64,000 nt of DNA, from assembly GCA_965224065.1 (NCBI GenBank), contig CBDCYF010000005.1, positions 1,240,001-1,304,000 of the forward strand. Reading direction: 5' to 3'. Position 1 is the first letter of the stretch, and each line of letters starts with the position of its first letter. Under the pieces are notes generated by a model. That model searched no databases, was not told the origin of the DNA, and worked only from the letters and a program-made list of their open reading frames with translations. A program made the translations under genes and the position numbers. This stretch comes from JAOTZA01 sp965224065. GTDB taxonomy: Bacteria; Acidobacteriota; Thermoanaerobaculia; Multivoradales; JAHEKO01. This document shows positions 25,926-34,751 of this stretch, piece by piece.

Positions 25926-27725
25926 TCACATCGAGATCGATCCCTTGCGGAAGTCAGTCTTGCCGATCAGCGCGTTGATGAGAACCGGGTGCCCCGCGGC
26001 GGCCTCGCGCTTGGCGGCCTGGAGGACGTCCGCCGTGTTCGCCGGGTCGTCGAGCAAGAAGCCCTTGCCGCCGTAGCCCTCGGCCACCGCGTGATAGTCG
26101 GTCCGGCGCAGCACGGTACCCACGTCGTCTTTTAGGATCTCGATCTGCTCGCGCGCGATCTGGGCCCAGGAGCCGTCGGTCCCGACCACCGCGATCACCG
26201 GCAGTTGATGCCGTACAAAGGTGTCGAACTCGGCCAGGGTATAGGCCGCCGAGCCGTCGCCGTAGAGGATCCACACTTCGGCACTCGGCCGGCAGAGCTT
26301 GGCGCCGAGCGCGAACCCTCCACCCACTCCCAGGGTGCCAAACACACCCGGGTCGAGCCACGACAGCGGCGAGCGGGGCGAGGTGATGTAGGACGCCGTG
26401 GCGACAAAATCGCCGCCGTCGGCCACCAATACGCTGTCGTCGGCGAGGGCGCGGTCGATCTCGCGGCACAGCGCGAGCGGGTTGAGGTACTCGGTCTCCG
26501 TCCCGGCCTGCGAGGCGATCTCGGAGTCACGCTCTTCGTCCCGGCGCCGAAGCCGCTCGAGCCATCCATTGGGGCGCGCCGCCGCGGACCGGCTATCGGA
26601 TTCCCCCGTCCCGGTCAGCTCCACGGAAAGCCGCCGGATAAAAAGTGCCGGGTCGCACAACAGCCCGATGTTGGGCCGGCGGTTTTTCTCCAGATCGATC
26701 TCGCTGCGGTTGGCGGCGATCACCGTCGCGGAGCCGAGCTGGCGCCCGTACCCGAGCCGGAAGTCACAAGGCACCCCGGCCAGCACAATCAGGTCCGCCT
26801 CCTTGAGCGCCTTGCCCCGCTTGTGCCGCAACTGCAGTCGGTGGCCACGCCCGAGCAACCCTCGCGCCATCCCCGAGAGATAGACCGGGATATCGAGGCG
26901 CTCGACCGCGGCCGCCAGCTCACCGGCGTTTTCGGCATCCAGCATCGCCTGGCTGCCGACCATCAGGACCGGCCGTTCGGCTCGCCGCAACCGTTCGGCG
27001 GCGCGGCGGAGCCGCCGCCGGTCTGGTTCGGCCGGCTCCGGCGGCGCGGCGGGGCGCGCCGGCTCGCCATCGCGAAACAGCCGATTGACGTGCCGGTCCA
27101 GGTACCACTCCAAGGCTCGTCTAGCCAATCCCTTCCCTCCCCCACCCATCGAGGAATAGAGCTCCCGGACGACACGCTCTTCGTAGAGCAGGTCGACCGG
27201 ACACTCGACAAAGACCGGGCCGGGCACGCCCTCCCGGGCGCGGTAAAAGGCCTTCTCCACTGCCGGCGCCAGATCGCGCACCCGGTCGACCGACCCTGCC
27301 CATTTGACGTGCGGCCGGACGAGCGCCAACTGGTCGATGTCCTGGAGCGATCCCCGGCCCTTGAGGATCGTGCCGGTCGCTCCGCCCAGAATCACCACCG
27401 GCGACTGGGCCAGCTCGGCATTCTTGATGGCGGTGATGGTGTTGGTGACGCCCGGCCCGGCGGTAACGGCGGCAACCCCGGGCACACCACTCAAACGGGC
27501 GACGGCATCGGCCGCAAAGACCGCGTTGGCCTCATCGCGAACGTCGACCACGTGCATTCCACGCCGCTTGGCGGCCACCAGGATCGGCGAGATATGGCCA
27601 CCGCACAGCGTAAAGAGAAACCGAACACCGTGCCGTTCCAGCACCTCGGCGATCCGATCTCCTCCGTCTCGGCCTGGTCGCTCTTCCACCCGTGCCCCCA
27701 TTTCGTCGTCAGCGATCGAGCACAT
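25926..27725 (-). CDS. thiamine pyrophosphate enzyme, acetolactate synthase / 2-hydroxyacyl-CoA lyase-like
   Basis: The full three-domain architecture is present. An N-terminal PYR domain has the catalytic glutamate in VRDEANAVFAADA and TAGPGVTNT. A central domain follows (about 240-370). The C-terminal PP domain has the TPP/Mg motif opening with GDGSAAYTLAEF; the usual NN end is VGTDGSWAQ here, as in the ILVBL/HACL2 branch. About 600 residues is normal. The reaction could be acetolactate formation or cleavage of 2-hydroxyacyl-CoA; no ilvN is present. ATG 27725 overlaps the thioesterase by 17 bases; ATG 27701 is an alternative. Confidence 0.85.
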   Translation of the reverse strand: MCSIADDEMGARVEERPGRDGGDRIAEVLERHGVRFLFTLCGGHISPILVAAKRRGMHVVDVRDEANAVFAADAVARLSGVPGVAAVTAGPGVTNTITAIKNAELAQSPVVILGGATGTILKGRGSLQDIDQLALVRPHVKWAGSVDRVRDLAPAVEKAFYRAREGVPGPVFVECPVDLLYEERVVRELYSSMGGGGKGLARRALEWYLDRHVNRLFRDGEPARPAAPPEPAEPDRRRLRRAAERLRRAERPVLMVGSQAMLDAENAGELAAAVERLDIPVYLSGMARGLLGRGHRLQLRHKRGKALKEADLIVLAGVPCDFRLGYGRQLGSATVIAANRSEIDLEKNRRPNIGLLCDPALFIRRLSVELTGTGESDSRSAAARPNGWLERLRRRDEERDSEIASQAGTETEYLNPLALCREIDRALADDSVLVADGGDFVATASYITSPRSPLSWLDPGVFGTLGVGGGFALGAKLCRPSAEVWILYGDGSAAYTLAEFDTFVRHQLPVIAVVGTDGSWAQIAREQIEILKDDVGTVLRRTDYHAVAEGYGGKGFLLDDPANTADVLQAAKREAAAGHPVLINALIGKTDFRKGSISM

Positions 27726-28095
27726 GCTGCTCGAGGACATAGCAGACGAACTCGCCGCTCAACACCACGTCCTCACCGCGCTCGACTTTGACGTGCACCA
27801 CACGTTTGATCCCCGAGCGCTCCAGCACCTCGGCTTGCGCCACGAGTTTCTCTCCCTCAACCACCGGCTTGAGAAAGCGCGTTTCGGCCTGGCCCAGGAC
27901 GACATTGGGATCGTTGACCGCCAGCATCGCCGCATAGTCGGCGAGCCCGAAGATAAATCCACCGTGGACCAGGCCGCGCTCGTCGGCCGCCATCTCGGCC
28001 ACCGTCTCGAGCCCGACCGAGGCAAAGCCTTCGCCGAGCTCTATCGGCTCGCCGCATAGCCGCGACGCGATTCCCGAATGAGTGCGGATCTGCAT
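27709..28095 (-). CDS. hotdog-fold thioesterase
   Basis: A 128-residue hotdog protein: ERGLVHGGFIFGLADYAAML carries the HGG(x)-(A/G)-D active-site signature, followed by GQAETRFLKPVVEGEKLVAQAEV. It resembles FlK/PaaI-type acyl-CoA thioesterases. ATG 28095 is chosen for family length; the upstream frame runs through antisense mscS sequence. It overlaps the TPP enzyme, which suggests that the two act on the same CoA ester. Confidence 0.83.
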   Translation of the reverse strand: MQIRTHSGIASRLCGEPIELGEGFASVGLETVAEMAADERGLVHGGFIFGLADYAAMLAVNDPNVVLGQAETRFLKPVVEGEKLVAQAEVLERSGIKRVVHVKVERGEDVVLSGEFVCYVLEQHVLDR

Positions 28096-28153
28096 CGAGG
28101 CCACAACGATACCCGATCGCCGCCAGACCGCTCCCGGGAGCCCCGAAGCGCGC

Positions 28154-28969
28154 TCAGCTTCTCTGTGAGTCCTCGATACGGACCTCGCGCTTGGGCACCG
28201 GGATCTCGATCCCCGCGGCGGTGAGCGCGCGCGGGACTTCAAAGGAAAGAGCGGTCCTGAGCTCCTCGTAGTGTTCTCTCTTTGTCCAGACCGAGAAGCG
28301 AAGATCCACACAAGCCTCACCCAGCCCAAGGCCCAGAACCGCGGGTTGTGGGTCATCCAGCGCGAACGGCTGTTCGCGCGCTACCTCGAGGAGAACGCGT
28401 TTCAACTCGTCGAGACCGACGCCATGTGAGACCCCGAGGAAGATCTCGACTCGGCGCAGCGGCAGACGACTGTAGTTGCGAATCTCGGCGCTGAGCAAAT
28501 CCTCGTTCGGAATGCGGACATAGACACCGTCAAAGGTCTCCAGCTTGACCGAGAGCAAGTCGATCGAATCGACGGTGCCGCTGGTCGATCCGACCTGGAT
28601 CGACTCGCCGATCTCGAAGGGCTCCTCGGCGATCAGAAAAAGACCCGAGATGACGTTGGAAGCGGCGGTCTTGGCGGCGAAGCCGATCGCGATCGTCAGG
28701 ATCCCCGCGGCGCCGAAGAGCAGGCCCAGTTTGAAGCCGATCTCGTGGAGCGCCGCGGCCAGAAAGACGACAAAAATGACAAAGAAAATCGACCTGCGAA
28801 CGAGAAAGACGTTGTGGGTCTTGAAACGCAAGCCCGCCAGCCGCGAAACCGCCCGGCCCGCCAGGCTGGCGGCCAGCCAGCCGACGGCCAGCAGAATCAA
28901 CCCGCGGCCGATGCCCAAAAAGCGCTCGACCCCGACGACCGCGATCACATGCTCGAAGAAGTCCCTCAT
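28154..28969 (-). CDS. MscS-family mechanosensitive channel
   Basis: A 271-residue small-conductance channel with three N-terminal helices (about 18-100). The pore-lining helix reads GILTIAIGFAAKTAASNVISG, followed by the beta domain (IGESIQVGSTSGTVDSIDLL) and the typical RIPNEDLLSAEIRNYSR. It would relieve hypo-osmotic pressure at the inner membrane. It is near the basic MscS length. It lies 21 bases downstream of the P5C dehydrogenase gene. Confidence 0.92.
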   Translation of the reverse strand: MRDFFEHVIAVVGVERFLGIGRGLILLAVGWLAASLAGRAVSRLAGLRFKTHNVFLVRRSIFFVIFVVFLAAALHEIGFKLGLLFGAAGILTIAIGFAAKTAASNVISGLFLIAEEPFEIGESIQVGSTSGTVDSIDLLSVKLETFDGVYVRIPNEDLLSAEIRNYSRLPLRRVEIFLGVSHGVGLDELKRVLLEVAREQPFALDDPQPAVLGLGLGEACVDLRFSVWTKREHYEELRTALSFEVPRALTAAGIEIPVPKREVRIEDSQRS

Positions 28970-28990
28970 CGAGATGCGTCGGGCGCCGTG

Positions 28991-30622
28991 CTACTCCTCA
29001 CCCATAAACGGGTAGGTGAAGTCGGTCGGCGGAACCAAAGTCTCCTTGATCGCCCGCTGTGACGTCCAGCGCAGCAGGTTTGCCGGCGAGCCGGCCTTGT
29101 CGTTGGTCCCCGAGGCCCGACCACCGCCAAACGGCTGCTGGCCGACGACCGCGCCGGTCGGCTTGTCGTTGATGTAGAAATTGCCCGCCGAGTGCCGCAG
29201 CGCGCGCCCGAGCCGCTCGATCTCCGACCGGTCGCCGGCGAAGATGGCCCCGGTGAGCGCGTAGGGGCTGGTGGTGTCGCAATGCGTGAGCGTCTCTTCG
29301 AGATCGTCGTCGGCGTAGACATAGAGGGTCAAAACCGGGCCGAAGATCTCCTCGCTCATGAGCTTCGAGGCGTGGTCGCGCGACATCACCACGGTGGGCT
29401 CGATGAAGTACCCCTTCGAGTCGTCCGCGCCACCGCCCAGGAGAATCTCGAGCTCGGGATGCTCGCGGGCGTAATCGATATAGCCCGTGATCGAGTCGAA
29501 CGCCGACTTGTCGATCACAGCGCACATAAAGTTTCGGAAGTCGGTCGGCGGGCCCATGCGGATCTTCCCGACCTGCTCCTCCAGAAGATCGCGCACGTCA
29601 CCCCAAAGCGACACGGGGATGTAGGCGCGCGAGGCGGCGGAACACTTCTGGCCCTGAAACTCGAAGGCGCCCCGCACCAGGGCGGTCACCAGCGATTTGG
29701 GCTCGGCCGTGGGATGGGCGAACACAAAATCCTTGCCTCCGGTCTCCCCCACGATTCGTGGATAGCTCTTGTAAGCGGCGATGTTGTCCCCAATCGTTCG
29801 CCACATCCCCTGGAAGACACCCGTCGAGCCGGTGAAGTGGACCCCGGCGAGCAGCGGGCTGGCGAAGGCCGGATCGCCGACCGTCCGGCCCGCGCCGGGT
29901 AGAAAGTTGATCACGCCGGGGGGCATCCCCGCCTCTTCCAGGATCCGCATAATGTAGTACGCGGGCAACACCGCGCTCGACGCCGGCTTCCACAAAACCG
30001 TGTTGCCCATGAGCATGGGCGCGGTCGCCAGATTGCCGCCGATCGAGGTGAAGTTAAAAGGCGTCACCGCAAAGACAAATCCTTCGAGCGCCCGGTACTC
30101 GACGCGATTCCACATCCCCGGAGCCGACCGCGGCTGCTCGCGGTAGATCTGCTCCATGTAGTGAGGGTTGAAACGCCAGAAGTCGATCAGCTCGCACGCC
30201 GAGTCGATCTCGGCCTGGAAAACCGTCTTCGACTGATTGAGCATGGTGGCGGCGTTCATGGTGTCGCGCCACGGTCCCGCCAGTAGGTCGGCGGCCCGCA
30301 GCAACACCGCGGCGCGCGCCTCCCAGCCCATCTCCGACCAATCCCCCCAGGCCCTTTGCGAGGCTTCGATGGCCTCCTCGACCTCGGCTTCCCCCGCTTG
30401 ATGGAACGTCGCCAGAACATGAGCGTGATCGTGGGGGCAAACCGCGTCCCCGGTGCGCCCGGGCCGCAGCTCTTCCCCGCCGATGATCAATGGGATGTCG
30501 ACCTGTTCGGCGAGCATTTGCTCGAGGCGCCGCTTGAGCGACGCTTTTTCCGCCGAACCGGGGACATAGCCTCGTACCGGCTCATTGACCGGCTCGGGAA
30601 TTCTCTGGACGCCGTTAGCCAT
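28991..30622 (-). CDS. pruA: L-glutamate gamma-semialdehyde (1-pyrroline-5-carboxylate) dehydrogenase
   Basis: A 543-residue aldehyde dehydrogenase of the stand-alone P5CDH class, which oxidises glutamate semialdehyde to glutamate in proline catabolism. Motifs: NAD-site VTPFNFTSIGGN, the glycine segment FTGSTGVF, general base E293 in VGETGGKDF, nucleophile C327 in FQGQKCSAASR, EIFGPVLTLYVY, and the PFGGGRASGTNDKAGS C-terminus. GGAGG precedes the ATG. No putA/proline dehydrogenase is in the window. Confidence 0.95.
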   Translation of the reverse strand: MANGVQRIPEPVNEPVRGYVPGSAEKASLKRRLEQMLAEQVDIPLIIGGEELRPGRTGDAVCPHDHAHVLATFHQAGEAEVEEAIEASQRAWGDWSEMGWEARAAVLLRAADLLAGPWRDTMNAATMLNQSKTVFQAEIDSACELIDFWRFNPHYMEQIYREQPRSAPGMWNRVEYRALEGFVFAVTPFNFTSIGGNLATAPMLMGNTVLWKPASSAVLPAYYIMRILEEAGMPPGVINFLPGAGRTVGDPAFASPLLAGVHFTGSTGVFQGMWRTIGDNIAAYKSYPRIVGETGGKDFVFAHPTAEPKSLVTALVRGAFEFQGQKCSAASRAYIPVSLWGDVRDLLEEQVGKIRMGPPTDFRNFMCAVIDKSAFDSITGYIDYAREHPELEILLGGGADDSKGYFIEPTVVMSRDHASKLMSEEIFGPVLTLYVYADDDLEETLTHCDTTSPYALTGAIFAGDRSEIERLGRALRHSAGNFYINDKPTGAVVGQQPFGGGRASGTNDKAGSPANLLRWTSQRAIKETLVPPTDFTYPFMGEE

Positions 30623-30661
30623 TTTTGCGAGCCCTCCTCGAAACGGCGCTCGACCGCACCA

Positions 30662-31039
30662 TCAGCTCCGCCATGTTGCGCATGTTCCGAAAACCGAGAG
30701 CGCGGAGAGAAAGAATCCGAGAATCATCAAGAGGCCACCAATCGGTGTGATGGCGCCGAGCCAGCGCGGGCCGCCGACGGCCAACGCCCCAACGGTCGAG
30801 CTGAAAATGAGCGTTCCGGCGAACAGACATGCGGCGGATGCTCCCAGGGGTCGAGACATCACCTGCGAAGCAAGCCCGAGAAGCGACAGACCCAATCCGC
30901 CGTACATCAGGTATCGCGCCGCCGTCTCCCACAATTCGAGATCGGACGGCGTGAGCCTTTGTTTCAAGCCATGCGCGCCAAAGGCGCCGGCCCCGATCGA
31001 GGCGGCGCAGCACACCAAGCCAGCCGCCAGCCAGTTCAT
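30662..31039 (-). CDS. DUF423 family membrane protein
   Basis: A 125-residue four-helix membrane protein with the family start AAGLVCCAASIGAGAFGAHGLK, then WETAARYLMYGGLGL, FAGTLIFSSTVGALAVGG and ITPIGGLLMILGF. DUF423 (YgdD) has no assigned function. Its ATG overlaps the preceding small gene by ATGA. It is the third gene of the bacilliredoxin operon. Confidence 0.9.
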   Translation of the reverse strand: MNWLAAGLVCCAASIGAGAFGAHGLKQRLTPSDLELWETAARYLMYGGLGLSLLGLASQVMSRPLGASAACLFAGTLIFSSTVGALAVGGPRWLGAITPIGGLLMILGFFLSALSVFGTCATWRS

Positions 31040-31308
31040 GAGTCGCCCAGGCGCCGGACCGACGTGACGCGGCCTTTCGGGATGACCACCCGGTCGAATT
31101 TTTTCCAGACGCCGAACCGCGACGCCTTCTCCAGGTACTCGCTTCGCGTTCCCGGGTCCTCACCCTCACGGTGGACATCCGCGTCCAGCAGGATCACTTC
31201 CCGCTCGTCCGCGTCGTCACAGCGGCCCACAAAAAGCTCCACGCCGTCGGTCTCGACGACCACCGTGATCCCGTGCAGCTCCGACTTGCCCTGATGAAAG
31301 GTCCCCAC
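31036..31308 (-). CDS. hypothetical 90-residue protein
   Basis: A soluble, charged protein (GTFHQGKSELHG, then VVETDGVELFVGRCDDADER, DVHREGEDP). GTG 31308 is selected because sequence upstream is antisense-like and does not look coding. It lies 32 bases downstream of the bacilliredoxin gene and overlaps DUF423. The compact alpha/beta pattern could be an RNA- or protein-binding fold, but I recognise no family. Confidence 0.6.
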   Translation of the reverse strand: MGTFHQGKSELHGITVVVETDGVELFVGRCDDADEREVILLDADVHREGEDPGTRSEYLEKASRFGVWKKFDRVVIPKGRVTSVRRLGDS

Positions 31309-31340
31309 GTTCTCCGTCTCGGCGAACCGGCTTCTAACGC

Positions 31341-31760
31341 TTATCGGAGATCGCGCTCGAACGACCCGGTGAGGTCGCTCGCCACCTCCTCGGCGCTGCG
31401 ACTCTCGATTCGGTGCCGCGGCACGAAGTAGACCAGCTCTCCGTCCTTGAACAAGGCCATGGACGGACTGCTGGGGGGGATGTCGGGAAGATAGCTGCGC
31501 AACCGTTGGGTCGCCTCGACGTCCTGGCCGGCAAAAACCGTCGCCAGGCGATCGGGCTTGAACGCGTTCTCCAGCGCCAGCCGGACGCCCGGCCGCGCCT
31601 GACCGGCGGCGCAGCCACACACCGAGTTGATCACCAACAGCGCCGTTCCCTGCCGCTCGGCCATAAAGGCGTCCACCTGTTCGGGTGTCCGTAGCTCCTG
31701 GAAACCGACCGAAGTGAGCTCCTCGCGCATCGGCCCAACCATCAATTCGCTATATGGCAC
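31341..31760 (-). CDS. bacilliredoxin (BrxA/BrxB, YphP/YqiW family)
   Basis: A 139-residue thioredoxin-like protein with the family's C48-G-C50 motif in NSVCGCAAGQARPG, MPYSELMV at the N-terminus and FKDGELVYFVPRHRIE near the end. Bacilliredoxins remove bacillithiol from mixed disulfides in Firmicutes; outside them the thiol partner is uncertain. A good GGAGG lies before the ATG. It is the first gene of a small operon with the 90-residue protein and DUF423. Confidence 0.93.
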   Translation of the reverse strand: MPYSELMVGPMREELTSVGFQELRTPEQVDAFMAERQGTALLVINSVCGCAAGQARPGVRLALENAFKPDRLATVFAGQDVEATQRLRSYLPDIPPSSPSMALFKDGELVYFVPRHRIESRSAEEVASDLTGSFERDLR

Positions 31761-32056
31761 GTTGTATACCTCCTGATCGCCGGCCTCGAGGCCGCGCGAA
31801 TCCGCTCATTCTATGACAGCCGGCTGCAGAGCAGCTTCGGCCACGAACCTCCCACCCTCGTCGCCCGAGGGGCGGGGCTCCAGCCGGCTCTGCCGGCTTC
31901 CGCCCCGCTTCCCCCGCCCACCCAAGAAGCTCTGACACGAGGCCGATGAAGCTAGAATTTCCCAGAAGTCTGCGGAGTCAAACTGGGGAGCACGTCAACG
32001 GCCCAGATCGCTCGAAGCGTACTGGACCGACCTACAGGGAGCACGTCAAGGGGACA
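31761..32056. other. 296-base intergenic boundary of the Rhs island: hairpin and 13-bp direct repeat
   Basis: A long GC hairpin lies at about 31869-31908 (GGGGCGGGGCTCC... to CCGCCCCG with an inner GCCGGC stem), similar to the repeat family at 3.4 and 40.6 kb. GGGAGCACGTCAA occurs twice, at 31986-31998 and 32037-32049. No gene is credible here. The direct repeat could be a recombination scar at the island edge, but this is speculative. Confidence 0.5.
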
Positions 32057-32362
32057 CTACGCTTGTGAGGGGTTGAGAGAAGACTCTCCAGCAAGTTCGC
32101 GTTCAAGGTCTGCCAGAAACCGGTCGATGAGATTTTGTGGGTCATCAAAGTCCGGAGCCTCTCGAATGTGCCACTTTCTGTCAACAAAATAGCCAGCCTC
32201 GTCCTCGTATATATAGACATCGATCTCTCGGCCAGTACAAGAAATCTGTAGACGGTAGTAGCTCTCGTACAGGCGTTCAACCAGCAAAGGCTCATACGCT
32301 TTCCCCTTGCGCTTCAATAAGTCTGCCACCGCCACGAGGCAGTTTGCTTGGAATTCGTTCAT
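32057..32362 (-). CDS. putative immunity protein of the third Rhs tip
   Basis: A 101-residue soluble acidic protein (NEFQANCLVAVADLLKRKGK, then IDVYIYEDEAGYFVDRK, DFDDPQNLIDRFLADLERE). GGAG lies before ATG 32362, 22 bases after the stop of the displaced tip. Size, charge and position match an Rhs immunity partner. I recognise no family; the assignment is by context only. Its DNA is less GC-rich than the chromosome around it. Confidence 0.6.
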   Translation of the reverse strand: MNEFQANCLVAVADLLKRKGKAYEPLLVERLYESYYRLQISCTGREIDVYIYEDEAGYFVDRKWHIREAPDFDDPQNLIDRFLADLERELAGESSLNPSQA

Positions 32363-32384
32363 AGCGGCTCCGATGTGATCTGTT

Positions 32385-33467
32385 TCAAGGAAGCGGACCA
32401 ATCCGCCAAAAATCAATATGCGCTCGTCCAGTCAGTTTTTCCACTACCGTGCCCGCAGCTCGAAATACTCGTTCCCCTCCGCGACGACCCACTCCAATCC
32501 GAAGAAACCGGTTACTATTGAATACGCCTCCTCTCCCAAAAGTCCGCGCGGACAGTTTCCCCACCCGGGACGCAGAAGCTCCAGTAGCTACTGCTGTCAG
32601 TGCAAGCTCCAAACCCTCTTCTAGTGCGTCAGCGTGCGGAAGTGTGGTACTCGCAACAGAATTCAACAAGACACAATCGAAATCCTGGCAAACTTGCGTG
32701 CCCTGTGTGAGCGTAAACTCTTGCGCAAAACTCCTCACCGTATGCCTAGTTCCATCGACTAGAAACGTCCCCGCAGTTACAGATCTTCCCAGTGACCCAA
32801 AACTCGAGCCGGACGTGAACTGGTTGAACCCGGCTCGGTCGACCGGGCCATCGCGGCGCGATCGTCGTTTGGGTTTCTCTGACCCTGGGTCGGCCGCAGT
32901 CACGTTGACAGGTTCGTCATCCGCGCAGTGGATATTGCCTTTGTCGTCCGGATTGGCGCAGTTAATGACCAGCCCATACGGATCCGTGTACCTCATCGGA
33001 TTTCCGAGTGCGTAGGCATACCGGTTCCAACTCTGCGGCGCTCTCAGGTTTCCTCCCACCGGATCCACACTCAAGAACCTCCCCTGAACCGGGTTGCAGT
33101 ACCTTGCGTGCATGTAGTCGAGGTCTTGGAGGGCGGAGTCGATCGAGGCATCGATCTCGGCGGTGAAGACCGTGCCCTGGGCCACGCTGAAGTCGGGTCC
33201 CAGGGTGATCGAGTCCCCGGCCTCGAACCGCACTTCCTGAGTCGAGGTGATGTCGGTGTTCTCGGAGGTCACCTCGTCGCAGCCGGTGACGGTCTGACCC
33301 GTCGAGACCGTCTGGTTGTCGACGGTCTTGATCGCCGGGACTCCTGCTGGGCAGCCTTCGGAGAGGTAGGGGTCTCGCTCGTGGCCGGTGAACTGGAGCT
33401 CCTGATCGGCCTGGGGCGAAAAGCGCTGAGTAGATTTACCCAGCGCTATTTGGCTGGCACTTTTCAA
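32385..33467 (-). pseudogene. displaced Rhs C-terminal cassette (tip 3)
   Basis: This open frame begins inside the Rhs core-end repeat (ADQELQFTGHERDPYLSEG, the beta insert, then LDYMHARYCNPVQGRFLSVD and DPYGL) without any core upstream, so it is an orphan tip. The unique C-terminus (after about residue 170) differs completely from tips 1 and 2: a linker with SEKPKRRSRRDGP, then NSNRFLRIGVGRRGGERVFR and HIDFWRIGPLP. That ending resembles a recurrent, uncharacterised Rhs toxin tip. No convincing start or ribosome site is present, so it is probably silent until recombined onto the core. The frame is intact. Confidence 0.75.
33000..33414 (-). repeat. Rhs core-end repeat, copy 3
   Basis: Clearly homologous to 35747-36130 and 34320-34710, encoding the end of the Rhs core including the inserted beta domain. 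It is more diverged than copies 1 and 2 (NPVQGRFLSVDPVGG here versus SPVQGRFLSSDRVSG). It could serve as a homology arm for tip exchange with the intact rhs gene. Confidence 0.8.
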
Positions 33468-33726
33468 CTCCAGGGATCTGCTTATCTAAACGGTGAATGT
33501 GGACACCCAGAGCCGAGTCTTTCTCGAAAAAAAGACTACCTGGCCCCATTGGGGAGATCTCGAAACCACAGTCGCCAGAGAATTCCGCTTGAGCGATCAA
33601 CAAGCGTCCCAAGAACTCCAGGCCTTTGCCGTTTCCCTCGATCAGGACTGACTGATCGTCAAGATTTCTAATCGTGATCCGGGCTCCGGTAGAAGCATAC
33701 TCGTCGCAAATTTGATCAGGCTGCAT
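33436..33726 (-). CDS. putative immunity protein of the second Rhs tip
   Basis: A 96-residue protein starting 12 bases after the second tip's (frameshifted) stop, with GGAGA before the ATG. The pattern ITIRNLDDQSVLIEGNGKGL, FLGRLLIAQAEFS and SALGVHIHRLD is faintly like Imm32-type immunity proteins; this is tentative. It does not resemble the immunity candidate of tip 1 although the two tips are homologous. The frame is intact, so protection could persist even if the toxin is broken. Confidence 0.6.
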   Translation of the reverse strand: MQPDQICDEYASTGARITIRNLDDQSVLIEGNGKGLEFLGRLLIAQAEFSGDCGFEISPMGPGSLFFEKDSALGVHIHRLDKQIPGVEKCQPNSAG

Positions 33727-33738
33727 AGGTTCTCCAGA

Positions 33739-34729
33739 TCAGAATTTCTGTTTCAATCTACCATCAGACCACACGGCGCGTGTCCTCCTGCCTTTCTCGA
33801 AGTCCTTCTTGTTTTTATAGACTTCCCAGTGATTCCCATGAAGTCTGTCTTTCACCCAGATTTCCCCCGTTGCTTTGTTTCTCTTCGCAGGGCTTCCCCT
33901 AACCGGCTCAAATTGGGAGCGATCGGCGTTGGGGGGTTGCTTCGTTATCGGCCGGCCCGCCTCGACTAACCGCAGCAGCAGCAGCCACGACCACAGCGCC
34001 CGCTATCAGTTGTTCCGCGGAAGGCCCAGCACGTCGGAACTCGCCATCAATGAACATGACGTCATTGGGCACGGAGCTGTCGATCGGGGCTCTTCGAAGA
34101 TTCCCTCGCAGGAAGTTCCCAACGGAGGGAACCTGCTCCTGCACTCGCCTCAAGAAATCTGAAAACACGCTTTCAAACCCTGATGGTCCCGACGCTTCTT
34201 CCGTGACCGTGATGCAATCGTCGATCTGGATATTTTCGAACCCCGAGACACTCGCGCACACTTCGACCAACCCGGACGGGCCAACGTACTTGAGCGGGTT
34301 GTTCAGCACGTAGGCGTACTTGTTCCAGCTCTGTGGAGCGCGGAGGTTTCCGCTGACTCTGTCCGAAGAGAGAAACCTCCCCTGAACCGGCGAGCAGTAC
34401 CTTGCGTGCATGTAGTCGAGATCCTGGAGGGCCGAGTCGATCGAGGCATCGATCTCGGCGGTGAAGACCGCTCCCTGGGCCACGCTGAAGTCCGGCCCCA
34501 GGGTGATCGAGTCCCCGGCCTCGAACCGCACTTCCTGGGTCGAGGTGATGTCGGTGTTCTCGGAGGTCACCTCGTCGCAGCCGGTGAAGGTCTGACCCGT
34601 CGAGACCGTTTGGTTGTCGACGGTCTTGATCGCCGGAGTGCCCGCCGGGCAACCTTCCGAGAGGTAGGGGTCTCTCTCGTGGCCGGTGAACTGGGTTTCC
34701 TGGTCGGACGCTCGCGACGACCCCGGTAG
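33739..34729 (-). pseudogene. displaced Rhs C-terminal cassette (tip 2), frameshifted homologue of the active tip
   Basis: An orphan tip with no core. The frame is open from 34729, just after a TAG. It reads through SDQETQFTGHERDPYLSEG, the beta insert and the pre-toxin region, nearly identical to the intact rhs end, then stops early (PQRRSLPI). Dropping one base from the G6 run at 33931-33936 restores EATPNADRSQFEPVRG and continues to a stop at 33739. The restored end (ATGEIWVKDRLHGNHWEVY, RAVWSDGRLKQKF) matches the active tip at about 40 of 57 positions by eye. A single-base insertion or an assembly error inactivates it. Confidence 0.8.
33966..34694 (-). repeat. Rhs core-end plus pre-toxin repeat, copy 2
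   Basis: A 729-base segment almost identical to 35390-36117, with only scattered substitutions visible. It covers the core end and the whole constant pre-toxin region (VEVCASVSGFENIQIDD to AAAAAVSRGG). The near identity over this length, against divergence just beyond, indicates recent duplication or gene conversion. Confidence 0.88.
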
Positions 34730-34751
34730 CTAGGACTTCTCTAAATCAAAA

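Noticed and set aside
34729..34738. TAG before the second Rhs tip as a readthrough codon
   Set aside because: Sequence upstream of it is not Rhs core; it simply marks the cassette border.
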